Notes under the pieces: generated by a model | Told to the model about the DNA's origin: nothing | Seen by the model: only the letters and a program-made list of their open reading frames with translations | The model's database searches: none | Made by a program: the position numbers and the translations under genes | Part shown: positions 1 to 9,225 of the stretch, in pieces | How the letters are laid out: each line of letters starts with the position of its first letter | Position numbering within the stretch: position 1 is the first letter of the stretch | DNA from: Clostridia bacterium | GTDB taxonomy: Bacteria > Bacillota > Clostridia > Oscillospirales > CAG-272 | Reading direction: 5' to 3' | NCBI GenBank assembly: GCA_017629925.1 | Contig: JAGBWH010000111.1 | Coordinates: 1 to 20,953, forward strand | DNA length: 20,953 nt

Positions 1-1
1 C

Positions 2-2350
2 ACCAGTTTTGCGGGCAGTATTGGTATCATTGGCATTGCACTGATTTTGGCACTATCGAATGGTATTCAGCTCTATATCGACCGCGTGGAAGAAGATGCG
101 CTTTCTTCTTACCCGCTCACCATTGATGCTGTTACCATGGATAGCGCGGAAATCCTTGCTACTCTTGTGGGCGATGCCGAAGGTCGCGATGAGCATAAAG
201 AAGGTTACGTTTACTCCTCTCCCGTGGTACTGCGAATGATTCAGGCGGTGCTGGGCGGTATGAAAAAGAACGACCTGGTATCTTTCAAAAAACATCTCGA
301 AAGCGATGAATGCGACATCTTAAACCCCGATGTTGCCACCGTTGTGTATCAATACGGCGTCACACCTTACATTTGGCATACTGCCAAGGACGATGCGGGC
401 AATGATAAAATCGTGCAAGCCAACCCCTCTTATATGTTGGAAGATCTGATGAATGGAATGCCCATGGATTTGCCCCTCTTTTCTCAACTTTTAGACAACC
501 CCGAATTGCTTTCCGCACAATTTGATTTGCTGGAAGGCGAATGGCCCGATGCCTACAATGAAGTGGTCATCGTCACCGACTCAAACACACAAATCAACGA
601 CCTCTACCTCTACGCCCTCGGCATCAAAGACCAAGATGAATTAAGTGAAAAATGGGGGCAAATCTGGGCAGGTGGCGACCCTGTGATTGAAGAAGAAGAA
701 TACACCTATGCAGAGCTCATGCAAGAGCAATTTACCGTGATTGTGGCAGGGGATCTCTTTGTGTATGACGAAGCCGCCGGACACTATGTAGATAAAACCA
801 CAGACCTGAACTTTGTGAAAGGCTTAATTAACGGTGCAGGTCAGCCCGGTAGCCATGCCGTGAATTTGAAAATCAGCGGCATCATCAGACCTAAACCCGA
901 TGCAACGGCTACTTCTATTTCGGGCGTGATAGGATACACCTCTGCTCTCACCGATTATCTGATTGAGCAAGGGCAAAATATGGATGTGGTGAAAGCCCAA
1001 CTCCAAAATCCTCACCTTGACGTGCTGACAGGCTTGCCTTTCCGTACCGGTTTAAGTAGTGGCCCAAGCGACACCGACAAAGTCAATCAAATCACCCAAA
1101 TTCTCACACCCGCAGGGCAAAGCCATGAAGAGCTCCGCGAGATGTGGAAAGGGTGGCTGAGCGCACAACTCAGTCAAGTTCGTACTCAAAAGGCGGCCCA
1201 AACCATTCTCTATATGCACGCTTCCAGAAAAAATGCGGAACTGGAAATGCTGAAAAACAATCCTGACTATACCGACGAGCAAAAACAGGAAATGGCGCAA
1301 ACGGCAGCCGACAAAATGCTGATAAAGTACTTTGCACTGGCGCTTGGTGCCAATGCCGATCAAGTGGGAGACCTTCTGGCTGGATCAGGCGGTATGATGT
1401 TTGAAAAAGAGCAACTGCAAAACCCTGCTTTGGTCGAGATGATGATTGGTCGAATGTATGATACTTCTGCCGCTGCAGAAAAACAGGAACTCATGCAAAG
1501 CATCACGGGTATGTATGTGATGGTGGCGACCGGATTTGGATTTGGCGATGACCCCATCTTTGCCCAAACAGGACTGCTGACCACGCTTGAGCAAGATGTA
1601 GAAAAGGCGAGCGCTGACATTGACGCCATCTCGGATGGCGATTTGCCCGGGGCGTATACTGCAGCCCTTAAAGCGTTAGACCAAGCCACATTGATACAGT
1701 TGTGGGATGAGCGTTATGGGCAGGTTTCGGAAAACACCTACGAAATGAATTTGGAGACGATTGGTGCGGCAAACAAGGAACAGCCTACCGCCATTTATAT
1801 CTATCCCGTCAGTTTCGACCAAAAGCAATACGTTGTCGACCAAATCGAAAAATATAATGGCACCAAAAAGAATGATGATGATAAAATCGTCTATACCGAC
1901 TATGTCGGCGTGCTCTTTTCTTCCATTTCCATGATTTTGAATATCATCACCTATGTGCTGGTTGCCTTTGTGGCGATTTCGCTTGTGGTGTCATCCATTA
2001 TGATTGGTATTATCACCTATATCTCCGTGCTGGAGCGCACAAAAGAAATTGGTATTTTGCGTGCGATTGGTGCGTCAAAACGCGATGTGTCTCGCGTGTT
2101 CAATGCTGAAACCATGATCGTTGGATTTGTGGCAGGGCTGATGGGTATTGTGGCAACCTTGCTGCTTATGATTCCCATCAATGCCATTATCCGTTCACTT
2201 TCAGGCGTATCTACCATTGGAGCAGATTTGCCTTTCGTGGCGGCACTCGCACTCATTTTCATCAGTATGGGACTCACCCTCATCGCAGGGCTTGTGCCCA
2301 GCCGTGTGGCAGCGAAAAAAGACCCCGTGGAAGCCCTCCGCACGGAATAA
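2..2350 (+). CDS. ABC exporter permease (FtsX/MacB-type), 5'-truncated
   Basis: The frame is open from the window edge, so the true start lies outside; 782 residues are visible. It begins inside a membrane helix (TSFAGSIGIIGIALILALSN), a segment typical of Firmicute exporters in which an ATPase is fused in front of the permease. An extracytoplasmic region of roughly 600 residues follows. Three more helices lie at about visible residues 640-675, 703-728 and 743-768. Between the second and third helices is the FtsX/MacB signature ERTKEIGILRAIGASKRDV, and the protein ends DPVEALRTE, as is usual for this family. It probably exports a peptide, lipoprotein or toxic compound using ATP hydrolysis; the substrate cannot be read from sequence. 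An ATPase domain upstream is inferred from the family, not seen. A strong terminator follows. Confidence 0.9.
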   Translation, partial: TSFAGSIGIIGIALILALSNGIQLYIDRVEEDALSSYPLTIDAVTMDSAEILATLVGDAEGRDEHKEGYVYSSPVVLRMIQAVLGGMKKNDLVSFKKHLESDECDILNPDVATVVYQYGVTPYIWHTAKDDAGNDKIVQANPSYMLEDLMNGMPMDLPLFSQLLDNPELLSAQFDLLEGEWPDAYNEVVIVTDSNTQINDLYLYALGIKDQDELSEKWGQIWAGGDPVIEEEEYTYAELMQEQFTVIVAGDLFVYDEAAGHYVDKTTDLNFVKGLINGAGQPGSHAVNLKISGIIRPKPDATATSISGVIGYTSALTDYLIEQGQNMDVVKAQLQNPHLDVLTGLPFRTGLSSGPSDTDKVNQITQILTPAGQSHEELREMWKGWLSAQLSQVRTQKAAQTILYMHASRKNAELEMLKNNPDYTDEQKQEMAQTAADKMLIKYFALALGANADQVGDLLAGSGGMMFEKEQLQNPALVEMMIGRMYDTSAAAEKQELMQSITGMYVMVATGFGFGDDPIFAQTGLLTTLEQDVEKASADIDAISDGDLPGAYTAALKALDQATLIQLWDERYGQVSENTYEMNLETIGAANKEQPTAIYIYPVSFDQKQYVVDQIEKYNGTKKNDDDKIVYTDYVGVLFSSISMILNIITYVLVAFVAISLVVSSIMIGIITYISVLERTKEIGILRAIGASKRDVSRVFNAETMIVGFVAGLMGIVATLLLMIPINAIIRSLSGVSTIGADLPFVAALALIFISMGLTLIAGLVPSRVAAKKDPVEALRTE

Positions 2351-2374
2351 TCCGGCAATGCTAAACAAATAAGC

Positions 2375-2420
2375 AACCCCCTCTGCCCGAAAAAGCAGAG
2401 GGGGTTTTTCTTTATTTTTT
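2375..2420 (+). terminator. Rho-independent terminator after the ABC permease
   Basis: A perfect 12-bp stem (AACCCCCTCTGC at 2375-2386 with its complement at 2395-2406) encloses an 8-nt loop. It is followed by a T-rich tail, TTTCTTTATTTTTT. It lies 24 nt after the permease stop. It may also stop transcripts from the convergent gene ending at 2456, although the T-run in that direction is broken. Confidence 0.93.
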
Positions 2421-2455
2421 GAAATTTGGTTCAAAAATGCAGGTGTTTTGGTGGT

Positions 2456-3097
2456 TTATTTGTGGCGAGATATTTTCATTGGTTCGCCTTTTTTGGGGGC
2501 AATATAGTCAAATTTGAGCAGTTGGAGCAATACAACGGTTGCCATGAACACCACAAACAGCAAAACAACAGCCACAACGAGAGCGGGTTGTACAGTCATG
2601 AGCAGTTTTCCTTCCTCGAGCCATGTGCCGAATTGCTCACCGCCGTTTTCGGTGAGGGCGGTGTAGTAGGGGCGAAAGCAAGGTCCAAACAAAATCAGAG
2701 ACAAAGCAGAAAGCGCCGACAAAGAGGCGGATACCACATTCAAAATGGCGTGTCTGCGAGATAGCCAAAGCAACACGAGCGCGAAAATAGCGGAGAGCAG
2801 CCCCATCGCAATAAAGAGGTTGCCGGGGAGCGGGCCAATGTCCAGATTTTCATTGATGGTTTCGTCGGAGAGAAAGGCGAAAATTAAATTGATACCCGAA
2901 AGACCGCGGGGTGTGGGTGCCTTTTTTCCTGCCAAATTAATGATAAAGGTCATAATTTGCACAAATAAATCGTCCGAATTGGGTTCAAGGACGGCAAATG
3001 GCAGGAAAAAGCAAACAATCGCTCCCACCAAAAGCACAGATAAAAGCAATCTCGCCACAAAAGACGGACGGCAAAACAAATCTTTGATTTTGTTCAT
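2456..3097 (-). CDS. Four-helix integral membrane protein, unknown function
   Basis: The product has 213 residues. Four hydrophobic segments can be seen at about residues 14-36, 88-110, 117-138 and 168-190. A hydrophilic loop of about 50 residues (36-85), rich in Asp and Asn, lies between the first two, and the tail is short and basic (KKGEPMKISRHK). The ATG at 3095-3097 has AAAGGAG 8 nt upstream, and a consensus promoter lies just before it. It is monocistronic and convergent with the ABC permease gene. I do not recognise a family; no catalytic motif is visible. A role in the cell envelope is inferred only from topology. Confidence 0.8.
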   Translation of the reverse strand: MNKIKDLFCRPSFVARLLLSVLLVGAIVCFFLPFAVLEPNSDDLFVQIMTFIINLAGKKAPTPRGLSGINLIFAFLSDETINENLDIGPLPGNLFIAMGLLSAIFALVLLWLSRRHAILNVVSASLSALSALSLILFGPCFRPYYTALTENGGEQFGTWLEEGKLLMTVQPALVVAVVLLFVVFMATVVLLQLLKFDYIAPKKGEPMKISRHK

Positions 3098-3129
3098 GAG
3101 ACACTCCTTTTGAGATGAACGTTGCCACT

Positions 3130-3158
3130 ATTATACTCCCAAAAAGTCCAACAGTCAA
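3130..3158 (-). promoter_or_regulatory. Sigma-A promoter for the membrane protein gene
   Basis: On the minus strand, TTGACT (3153-3158) is followed by a 17-nt spacer and a perfect TATAAT (3130-3135). The expected start of transcription is near 3123, giving a leader of about 25 nt that contains the AAAGGAG ribosome binding site. Confidence 0.8.
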
Positions 3159-3282
3159 GGTGTAAAAGCAAAAAGCAAGATAAAATCATTTGCATTTCAT
3201 ATGTTCATTTGGTAAACTGCTCAAAACACTATGTAAAAGATTGTTCAAGTGTAACAAATCGTGAAATGCGCAAGATATTAAC

Positions 3283-3315
3283 TTGACAGATTATTTATAA
3301 ATATGTTATTATAAT
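3283..3315 (+). promoter_or_regulatory. Promoter for the large secreted protein operon
   Basis: TTGACA lies at 3283-3288. The best-spaced -10 is TATTAT (3307-3312, 18-nt spacer). It overlaps a perfect TATAAT (3310-3315), which would need a 21-nt spacer. Transcription probably starts near 3320, leaving a 5' leader of about 100 nt. Confidence 0.65.
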
Positions 3316-3330
3316 AGCATAGGAAAATTG

Positions 3331-3369
3331 GCTCTCTCGTGCGTCGTAAAGCCCTTGTCTCGAGAGTGC
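3331..3369 (+). promoter_or_regulatory. Stem-loop in the 5' leader of the secreted protein gene
   Basis: CTCTCG (3334-3339) can pair with CGAGAG (3361-3366). Two further G-C pairs lie beyond one mismatch (GC at 3331-3332 with GC at 3368-3369). The 21-nt apical part contains GTCGTAAAGCCC. The structure lies between the promoter and the ribosome binding site. It does not match a riboswitch class I can name and there is no T-run, so it is not a terminator. Confidence 0.4.
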
Positions 3370-3422
3370 TTGATCCCTCGTAAGGTAAAATCGCAAATAT
3401 TTGTATGTTAAGGAGAACGCAA

Positions 3423-6400
3423 ATGAAAAAGATGTCACGAATGATGTTAGTGCTGTCTATGGCTTTGGTGATGCTCGCCGGCTTCGCCATCTCTTCCTAT
3501 GCCGCACTGGCATCTTATGGCGTGGTTTCGGAATCGAAATCCGAGCTTAAGGTGGAAAACAAGATTGACTTTGAAACCACCACAGTGAAAACCGCAGACG
3601 GAGGAGAACACCCCCGTACCCACATTGAGCCGGGTAAAGGTACGGCTGTGGACAGCATATACCATGCCAGCCAAGTTTACATGGATATGTTTGATGTCAT
3701 CAGCGGTACGAAGAAAAAACCCAACTACCCCTATAAATTCGACATCACTTCTGCTAACAGCTGCTTTTACGCTGTGAAAACATTAGCAGATGGCCGTCTT
3801 TATTTTTCTTATGACCCTGCCAAAGACGCCACCTATCATGACCCTGACAAAAACGTCACCATAGACAGAATTTATGGCGCAGAATCCAACCTGATGGTGT
3901 CTACCGCTAAATTGTCTTCTCGCCTTGAAAAAGATGGGAAATCTGCTATCTATACAAAGGATACGTTTGACTTTGTGTCCGTATCTTTTGACGTGATGCT
4001 GGAAAATCCCCAAGCCAATTTCATCGTGAGTTTGGAGAATACACCTCAGTTCTATCTCATGCTGATTGATACCGAGGGGAATGTGTATCTGCGTACCAAC
4101 CCCGGTAGCTCCAGCACAGAGGTGGCGGAAGAATACGATACCAAGATTGGTCAAATCGCACTGGGCGAATTCACTACCTTTACCATCAACTTCTACCCCC
4201 AAAAAGGTACAGTTGGCTACTATGATTATACCATCGAATTTGACGGTATGACGGCAGGCGTGGTCAATGAGGCTTCTTGCGTATATATGTCCTCCATTAC
4301 CGACGACGCGTCCTTCCTCAACGACAATACCTTCTTCAAATGGCAAATGACAGGCACAGACGGCCTGCCCACAGAAGCCAGCAGATGGGGTATTGATAAT
4401 ATCTATTTCCGCACTTACAATTACCGTGTGGAACCCGAAGATGTGGTAGACGATTTGAGTGAGCTGCAAGAAAATGTGACCAAAGAGTTTGTGTCTATCT
4501 GGGCATCTCACTATCAAGTGACCGACATCATCAATATGGGCGAGGTGGCAACACTCATCAACGGCGCCGATGCTCTGCGTTTCCCCGCAGCTCCCGGTGC
4601 GGCTACCACGAACCCCTCCTTCCAAGTACCCGGTACTACGGAAAATAGCAAATTTGCGCTCTCGCTAAAAGAGAACGGATTTGTATTTACGGCAAAAGAA
4701 GCAGGTCAATTTATTGATATGCGTCTCTATAAAAAGAATGGTAATGCTTACTTACCCGGCGATTATGTGGCAGAAACCTTCAAAGTTTCCTTCCGCGTAA
4801 ACGGCAATCCTGCGCTCTCCCTTAAATTAAATTCTAAACTCGGTGTAGACGCCACCGACATCACCTTTGATTTGGGTGCATATCTCACCGCAGGTATGTA
4901 TAATGATGTGGAACTGATTGTTGCAGGCGAAGCTGTGACACTCAAAGTCAACGGCGAGCTGAAAGCACAAGATACCATCCTTCGTCAAACCGACGGTAGC
5001 CAACATCAACTCACTCTGTCTTTGGGTATGCCGACCACAGAAGTCGAAATTGACGCGCTCACCCTCTCAGAGCAACAAGACGTTACCCGTTACATTGCTA
5101 TCATTGCAGGTCAAGAGGTAGAGCTTTCCGTGGCTCGTGCGAATTACTGGCGTTACCTCTATGACAAATCCATAGATCCCGAAGTCAAACCCTACGATCC
5201 CCTCTACAACACGTTTGACCGCGAGGCTGTCCGCCCCACGGGCACACTGAAATACAACTCTGATACCTTCTTCTATGATGGCCAACTGTCTTTTGTGCGT
5301 TGGGGCAACTATGTATCCCCTCCTGCAGGTCGTTGCGACGTCACCTTCTGGGGCACCGCTACATCCAGCATAGATGCAGAGACCGGTCTTGAAACCAACG
5401 GCTATCTCCGTGACGACTTTGAAGGTTACACGGAAAACGGCGCCGTTGTGTTCCAAATGAATAGAGAAAATATGTATGGCAACACCGACCTTTACCATAC
5501 CGCCGGTTTCCAATACAACACCAAAAAGGCAGACGGTATGCAAGACTTAGGGCAAGACGCTGTGCCTCAATACTACCGCATGAGCTTCTCCATTTGGTAT
5601 GATAGCGTGACCTTCCCCGAAGCAGGCTTTACCCTGCGTTACGGTCCTGATAAGGACTCTGACGCCTCAGGCGATGATCCGGGTAGAAAAGGTTTGATGG
5701 GGCAAGTGCTTCTCACCATCAATCAAACCGATAAAGGCCCGATTTTGACCATCCCGAACACCCGTATGGGTAAGAGCCTCAAAGAAGATCAGTCAAGCGA
5801 AGTGGTAGACTTTACTTCTGCCAGCGGTACAAACTTCAGAGTAAATTCTTTCTTTGAGGATGCGCTACAAGCACCCGTTGAAGTGGAATTGGAAGAAGGT
5901 TGGAACACCATTTCCATCGACTTTTACTTAGTCTTTGCAAAAACCACCACCGACACTCGCTTGGATGCAGACGGTGGTACCACCAGCCTCTCTTGTATGC
6001 ACGCGGTCAACCGCCTGCGCTACACCGTCAATGGTGACTATGTCTATCACACCCCCGAGGATTTGACCACAGGTTATGATTTCTACCTTGACAATGGTAT
6101 CGACCATACCGCCAAGGGTGGCTATATTGAAGGTACGGCACTGCTCCACTCCACCGGTACAGAACTTGATAGCGAGCTGGAACGTATCAAATGGAAAACC
6201 TTTAAACTGGAATTCCTTGAAGACAAACTCGTGCCTGTAAACGCTTATGAGAAGGGTACTGAGGCAGATGACGTCGTGCGCTTCACCGACTTCGATGCGG
6301 ATATGCAAGAGGATATCGAATCCATCCAAGCCCTCAAAGATATTATCAACAATCCTAATATCCCCGAAAACGAGAGAAATGCCGCCAAAGATAAATTGGC

Positions 6401-8372
6401 TATCCTTGAGAAAGAAGTCATGCAAAGACAACTTTCTGTACAGACAGACGGAGATGTGAAACTGATCAACCAAAACAGCCGTTTGATTATCACACACCAA
6501 GGTGCAAACACATCCGTCTCTGAAGTATTCTATGACTTGGCAACACTCAGCACAGGCAATGCCATGACCTTTGATTTCTCCTTCTATAAAGGCAAAATCT
6601 ATGATGAAGCAAACGGTTGGGCACTCACCGACACCACCGCACCCAAAGTGGAAGTGTTTGTGGGCGGTGCTACCGTGCTGACCATTGAAGAAAATGGTAT
6701 GCTCATGGCAGGTGGCAAAGCGCTGGGGCAATGCAAGGCCAGCGGTTGGAATAACATTTCCGTGGTGCTGGAAAGAGAAAATGAAAACAGTCCCTATCTT
6801 TTGACGGTTTATCTTGCAGGTGAGATTGTGCTCTTCCGCGGCGAGATGACGCAACCCGATGCAATCTCTCGTGTGGGCATCCGTAGCACGGGCGAAAATA
6901 AAGACCAATTCCGTCTTGATAATCTTGCCCTCAGCCTTGGAAACATCCCCACATCCGTTGTGTATATGCATCCCATCACCTATGTTGTGGGCGATGGTCA
7001 AATGGCACTCAACACAGAAGAGGGCTATCATATCATCGGCAAACGTAAAGAAACCTTCCCCACCGTGGGTATTGAAGGTGCAATCTTTAGCGGTTGGTAC
7101 TACGACAAGGAATTTACATCCAAAGCAAACTTCGTCAGAGCCAGCTACACACAACCTGTTGTGCTGTATGCAAAATATGATTATCGCGTTACCTTCAATT
7201 TGAATAAAGAAGGTCAAGTCAATCCCCCCGATATCATCTCGTGCGGACAAATTACAATGCCTATCGTCAATGGTGTTAGCTACTGGTTTGCCAACGTGAA
7301 TGGAAAAGACGTATTCCTGGAATGTGGCGCAACCTATCAAGTGACCGGCAATGCTAACTTTATTGCTTACAGCGAAGGCAAAGACACCGCAGATATTCTC
7401 AATTCCAGATTTATCGTGTCTGTTTTGAACATTGACTCCACCCTCAACTATGAGACCGTAGCCAGCGCCGTAGACAAAGCAGACGAATACTATGCAGCCC
7501 TCAGCGAAGAGCAAAAGCAAGTCGCTATCGTTCAAACATACAAAGAAGTGCTGGAAGGCATCAAAGATGCGCAAGCACAAAAACTTGCAGATGCAGAGAG
7601 ATATCTTCAATGGTTTGCTATCTTGTCCGATAAAGAACTGACCTATGCACAACGTTACGAAGCGTATTACGAAATGGACGAAAAGATTGTTGGTGTCTCA
7701 GCAGACGGCAAAGAACAAACCTTCCGTGATACCGTAGATGTGACCTGCCCCGGCATCTTTGAAGCCAACGGCGAGCTTAGCATTTACAAACGTTCTCTTG
7801 ACAGAGCAAAAGAAGGCGTCATTGAATTGATATTGGCGATTGAAGGCTACAATAGAAATCAATCCTCCTTTGGCAGTCTGTATCAGCACTTCCAATACGC
7901 CAGCTCCGTGGCGCAAGCCCTGAAATACTGCTACGATAAAGCAGAAACCAGACTTGTTACCACCTATACTTTGACCGCAGAAGACCTCCTGCTCACCGAA
8001 CGTTTTGATGCGCAAGGCAATCCTCTGTTTGCCACAGACGAAAATGGTCAAATCATCGTAGATAGTGACGGCAAGAAGGTACTGCTCAACAAAGCAGATG
8101 CATTGCTTAGTTGCCCTGCATCACTTGAAGGTGATGTGGCATTTTATCTCACACAAGCCAAAGCGATTGTAGAGTCCTACAACGACAGAACCGCTATCAT
8201 CAACAGTGAAACTGAAACCGCACAACGCGCTGCCAATACTTTCACCACCAGCATTTTCAAAGGCAACACTTTGGGCAGAGTACCCGGTGCTATCGTGGCA
8301 ATCGTGGATAACTACGCTGATACCCTCAAAGAATTGCTCGAAAAATGGTATCGTATTTGGAACCAAGAATAA
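3423..8372 (+). CDS. Large secreted multidomain surface protein
   Basis: I chose the ATG at 3423 because AAGGAG lies 7 nt upstream and a signal peptide follows at once (MKKMSRMMLVL... ending SSYA, about 27 residues); an ATG at 3405 would overlap that ribosome binding site. The mature protein has about 1620 residues. Several beta-rich regions of about 200 residues recur before residue 1180, with features of concanavalin-like (LamG-type) folds, such as WGIDNIYFRTYNY and DQFRLDNLALSL at their ends. A helical linker spans about 960-1003. At about 1185-1250 there is an InlB-B/Flg_new-like repeat (IFSGWYYDKEFTS then VVLYAKYDY). The last 320 residues are mostly helical. No LPXTG motif, S-layer homology domain or C-terminal helix is visible, so attachment is unclear. 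It is probably co-transcribed with the lipoprotein gene 28 nt downstream. Carbohydrate or host binding is an inference. Confidence 0.85.
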   Translation: MKKMSRMMLVLSMALVMLAGFAISSYAALASYGVVSESKSELKVENKIDFETTTVKTADGGEHPRTHIEPGKGTAVDSIYHASQVYMDMFDVISGTKKKPNYPYKFDITSANSCFYAVKTLADGRLYFSYDPAKDATYHDPDKNVTIDRIYGAESNLMVSTAKLSSRLEKDGKSAIYTKDTFDFVSVSFDVMLENPQANFIVSLENTPQFYLMLIDTEGNVYLRTNPGSSSTEVAEEYDTKIGQIALGEFTTFTINFYPQKGTVGYYDYTIEFDGMTAGVVNEASCVYMSSITDDASFLNDNTFFKWQMTGTDGLPTEASRWGIDNIYFRTYNYRVEPEDVVDDLSELQENVTKEFVSIWASHYQVTDIINMGEVATLINGADALRFPAAPGAATTNPSFQVPGTTENSKFALSLKENGFVFTAKEAGQFIDMRLYKKNGNAYLPGDYVAETFKVSFRVNGNPALSLKLNSKLGVDATDITFDLGAYLTAGMYNDVELIVAGEAVTLKVNGELKAQDTILRQTDGSQHQLTLSLGMPTTEVEIDALTLSEQQDVTRYIAIIAGQEVELSVARANYWRYLYDKSIDPEVKPYDPLYNTFDREAVRPTGTLKYNSDTFFYDGQLSFVRWGNYVSPPAGRCDVTFWGTATSSIDAETGLETNGYLRDDFEGYTENGAVVFQMNRENMYGNTDLYHTAGFQYNTKKADGMQDLGQDAVPQYYRMSFSIWYDSVTFPEAGFTLRYGPDKDSDASGDDPGRKGLMGQVLLTINQTDKGPILTIPNTRMGKSLKEDQSSEVVDFTSASGTNFRVNSFFEDALQAPVEVELEEGWNTISIDFYLVFAKTTTDTRLDADGGTTSLSCMHAVNRLRYTVNGDYVYHTPEDLTTGYDFYLDNGIDHTAKGGYIEGTALLHSTGTELDSELERIKWKTFKLEFLEDKLVPVNAYEKGTEADDVVRFTDFDADMQEDIESIQALKDIINNPNIPENERNAAKDKLAILEKEVMQRQLSVQTDGDVKLINQNSRLIITHQGANTSVSEVFYDLATLSTGNAMTFDFSFYKGKIYDEANGWALTDTTAPKVEVFVGGATVLTIEENGMLMAGGKALGQCKASGWNNISVVLERENENSPYLLTVYLAGEIVLFRGEMTQPDAISRVGIRSTGENKDQFRLDNLALSLGNIPTSVVYMHPITYVVGDGQMALNTEEGYHIIGKRKETFPTVGIEGAIFSGWYYDKEFTSKANFVRASYTQPVVLYAKYDYRVTFNLNKEGQVNPPDIISCGQITMPIVNGVSYWFANVNGKDVFLECGATYQVTGNANFIAYSEGKDTADILNSRFIVSVLNIDSTLNYETVASAVDKADEYYAALSEEQKQVAIVQTYKEVLEGIKDAQAQKLADAERYLQWFAILSDKELTYAQRYEAYYEMDEKIVGVSADGKEQTFRDTVDVTCPGIFEANGELSIYKRSLDRAKEGVIELILAIEGYNRNQSSFGSLYQHFQYASSVAQALKYCYDKAETRLVTTYTLTAEDLLLTERFDAQGNPLFATDENGQIIVDSDGKKVLLNKADALLSCPASLEGDVAFYLTQAKAIVESYNDRTAIINSETETAQRAANTFTTSIFKGNTLGRVPGAIVAIVDNYADTLKELLEKWYRIWNQE

Positions 8373-8400
8373 GCAATAGAAAAGAAAGGAAGAATGTAAG

Positions 8401-9102
8401 ATGAAAACATCCAACAGAATTTTAGCTCTCTTTTTGGCTTTGCTTTGCGTGTTCACTTTGGTGGGTTGCGGTAAAGATAATGGCGATGATCCCAAAGCCG
8501 CAGAAAGCGGAACATACGCTTATGTCATGGAAGCCATGAAAGCGTCCAGACCTACAAAAACTGCCACTCATTCTGAATACACCATCAAAGGTGAAGACAT
8601 CACCTTGGTCGGCGATGCCGTGTTGCTTGTGAAAGTCAATGGTACGATTGTAGAAGCCAAATACAGTTATGACGTGCAAGTGTTAAATCCTGCAGGCACC
8701 GTGGATGAAAACGGCAAACCCTTGCTTGTGGGCAATGTCAAAGACACGGAATACAGTAAAGGTAACATGACCGCTTCCTTTGAGCCCGAAACAGGCGACG
8801 CAATTTACAGCGTTTACTCCACCCAAACTAAATTGGCAGACATTAAACTGCCTGAGAATGCGCAAATCTCTACCACAAGTGATGGCGCCACTTGCCTCAC
8901 CGTAGTGCTTTCCGCCATAGAGAGCGAGGCTGTATTTGGTCGCAAGATCAATGCGGTGGGCTCTATCACCTATCAAGTGCTTGCCAAAGATGGCAGAATT
9001 GTTCGTTTTGAGTTGTCATACGAAACGGCTCTTGGCACCATGAAACTCAGAACTGACTATTCCTACGATAAAGTCAGCTTTGACGTGGTAGCACCCGAGT
9101 AA
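8401..9102 (+). CDS. Secreted lipoprotein, unknown function
   Basis: The product has 233 residues and a type II signal peptide: a basic start, a hydrophobic core (ILALFLALLCVFTL) and the lipobox LVGC with Cys23 as the lipidation site, followed by a charged linker. The rest is beta-rich with no motif I recognise; repeated strand patterns (EYTIKGEDITLVGDAV, KINAVGSITYQV) suggest a LolA- or lipocalin-like barrel, which is only a guess. The ATG has a GAAAGGAAG ribosome binding site. The gene begins 28 nt after the large secreted protein gene with no terminator between, so the two are probably one operon and may act together at the cell surface. Confidence 0.85.
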   Translation: MKTSNRILALFLALLCVFTLVGCGKDNGDDPKAAESGTYAYVMEAMKASRPTKTATHSEYTIKGEDITLVGDAVLLVKVNGTIVEAKYSYDVQVLNPAGTVDENGKPLLVGNVKDTEYSKGNMTASFEPETGDAIYSVYSTQTKLADIKLPENAQISTTSDGATCLTVVLSAIESEAVFGRKINAVGSITYQVLAKDGRIVRFELSYETALGTMKLRTDYSYDKVSFDVVAPE

Positions 9103-9149
9103 TTTTCAGGGCGCTGTATGGCTCTTTTGGTCACTTATCCGCCCGCTTT

Positions 9150-9180
9150 CCCCCTTTTGCCCTTGGCAAGAGGGGGATTT
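9150..9180 (+). terminator. Hairpin after the lipoprotein gene, possible weak terminator
   Basis: CCCCCTTTTGCC (9150-9161) pairs with GGCAAGAGGGGG (9165-9176), 12 bp with one G-T wobble and a 3-nt loop. Only ATTTG follows, so termination would be incomplete. A poor promoter-like pair (TTGGCA 9163-9168, TTAAAT 9186-9191) overlaps it and could serve the next gene, but I do not rely on it. Confidence 0.5.
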
Positions 9181-9225
9181 GTCCATTAAATTGTCCGATG
9201 CGACTACAGAAATAGAGAAGGAAAT

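Larger units (their letters stand above)
3098..3422. other. Divergent intergenic region (about 325 nt) with two promoters
   Basis: No gene is visible here. The region holds the leftward promoter (3130-3158), an AT-rich stretch without a recognised motif (about 3160-3280), the rightward promoter (3283-3315) and a folded leader (3320-3422). Both flanking genes start from it in opposite directions. Confidence 0.7.

Noticed and set aside
3783..4625. 280-codon antisense frame in the giant secreted protein gene
   Set aside because: Same reasons: it is a shadow of the sense coding pattern.
5928..7652. 574-codon open frame on the minus strand inside the giant secreted protein gene
   Set aside because: It is antisense to a gene with signal peptide, promoter and ribosome binding site. 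The translation is rich in Cys, His, Phe and Ile with no domain, as expected from the complement of coding sequence.
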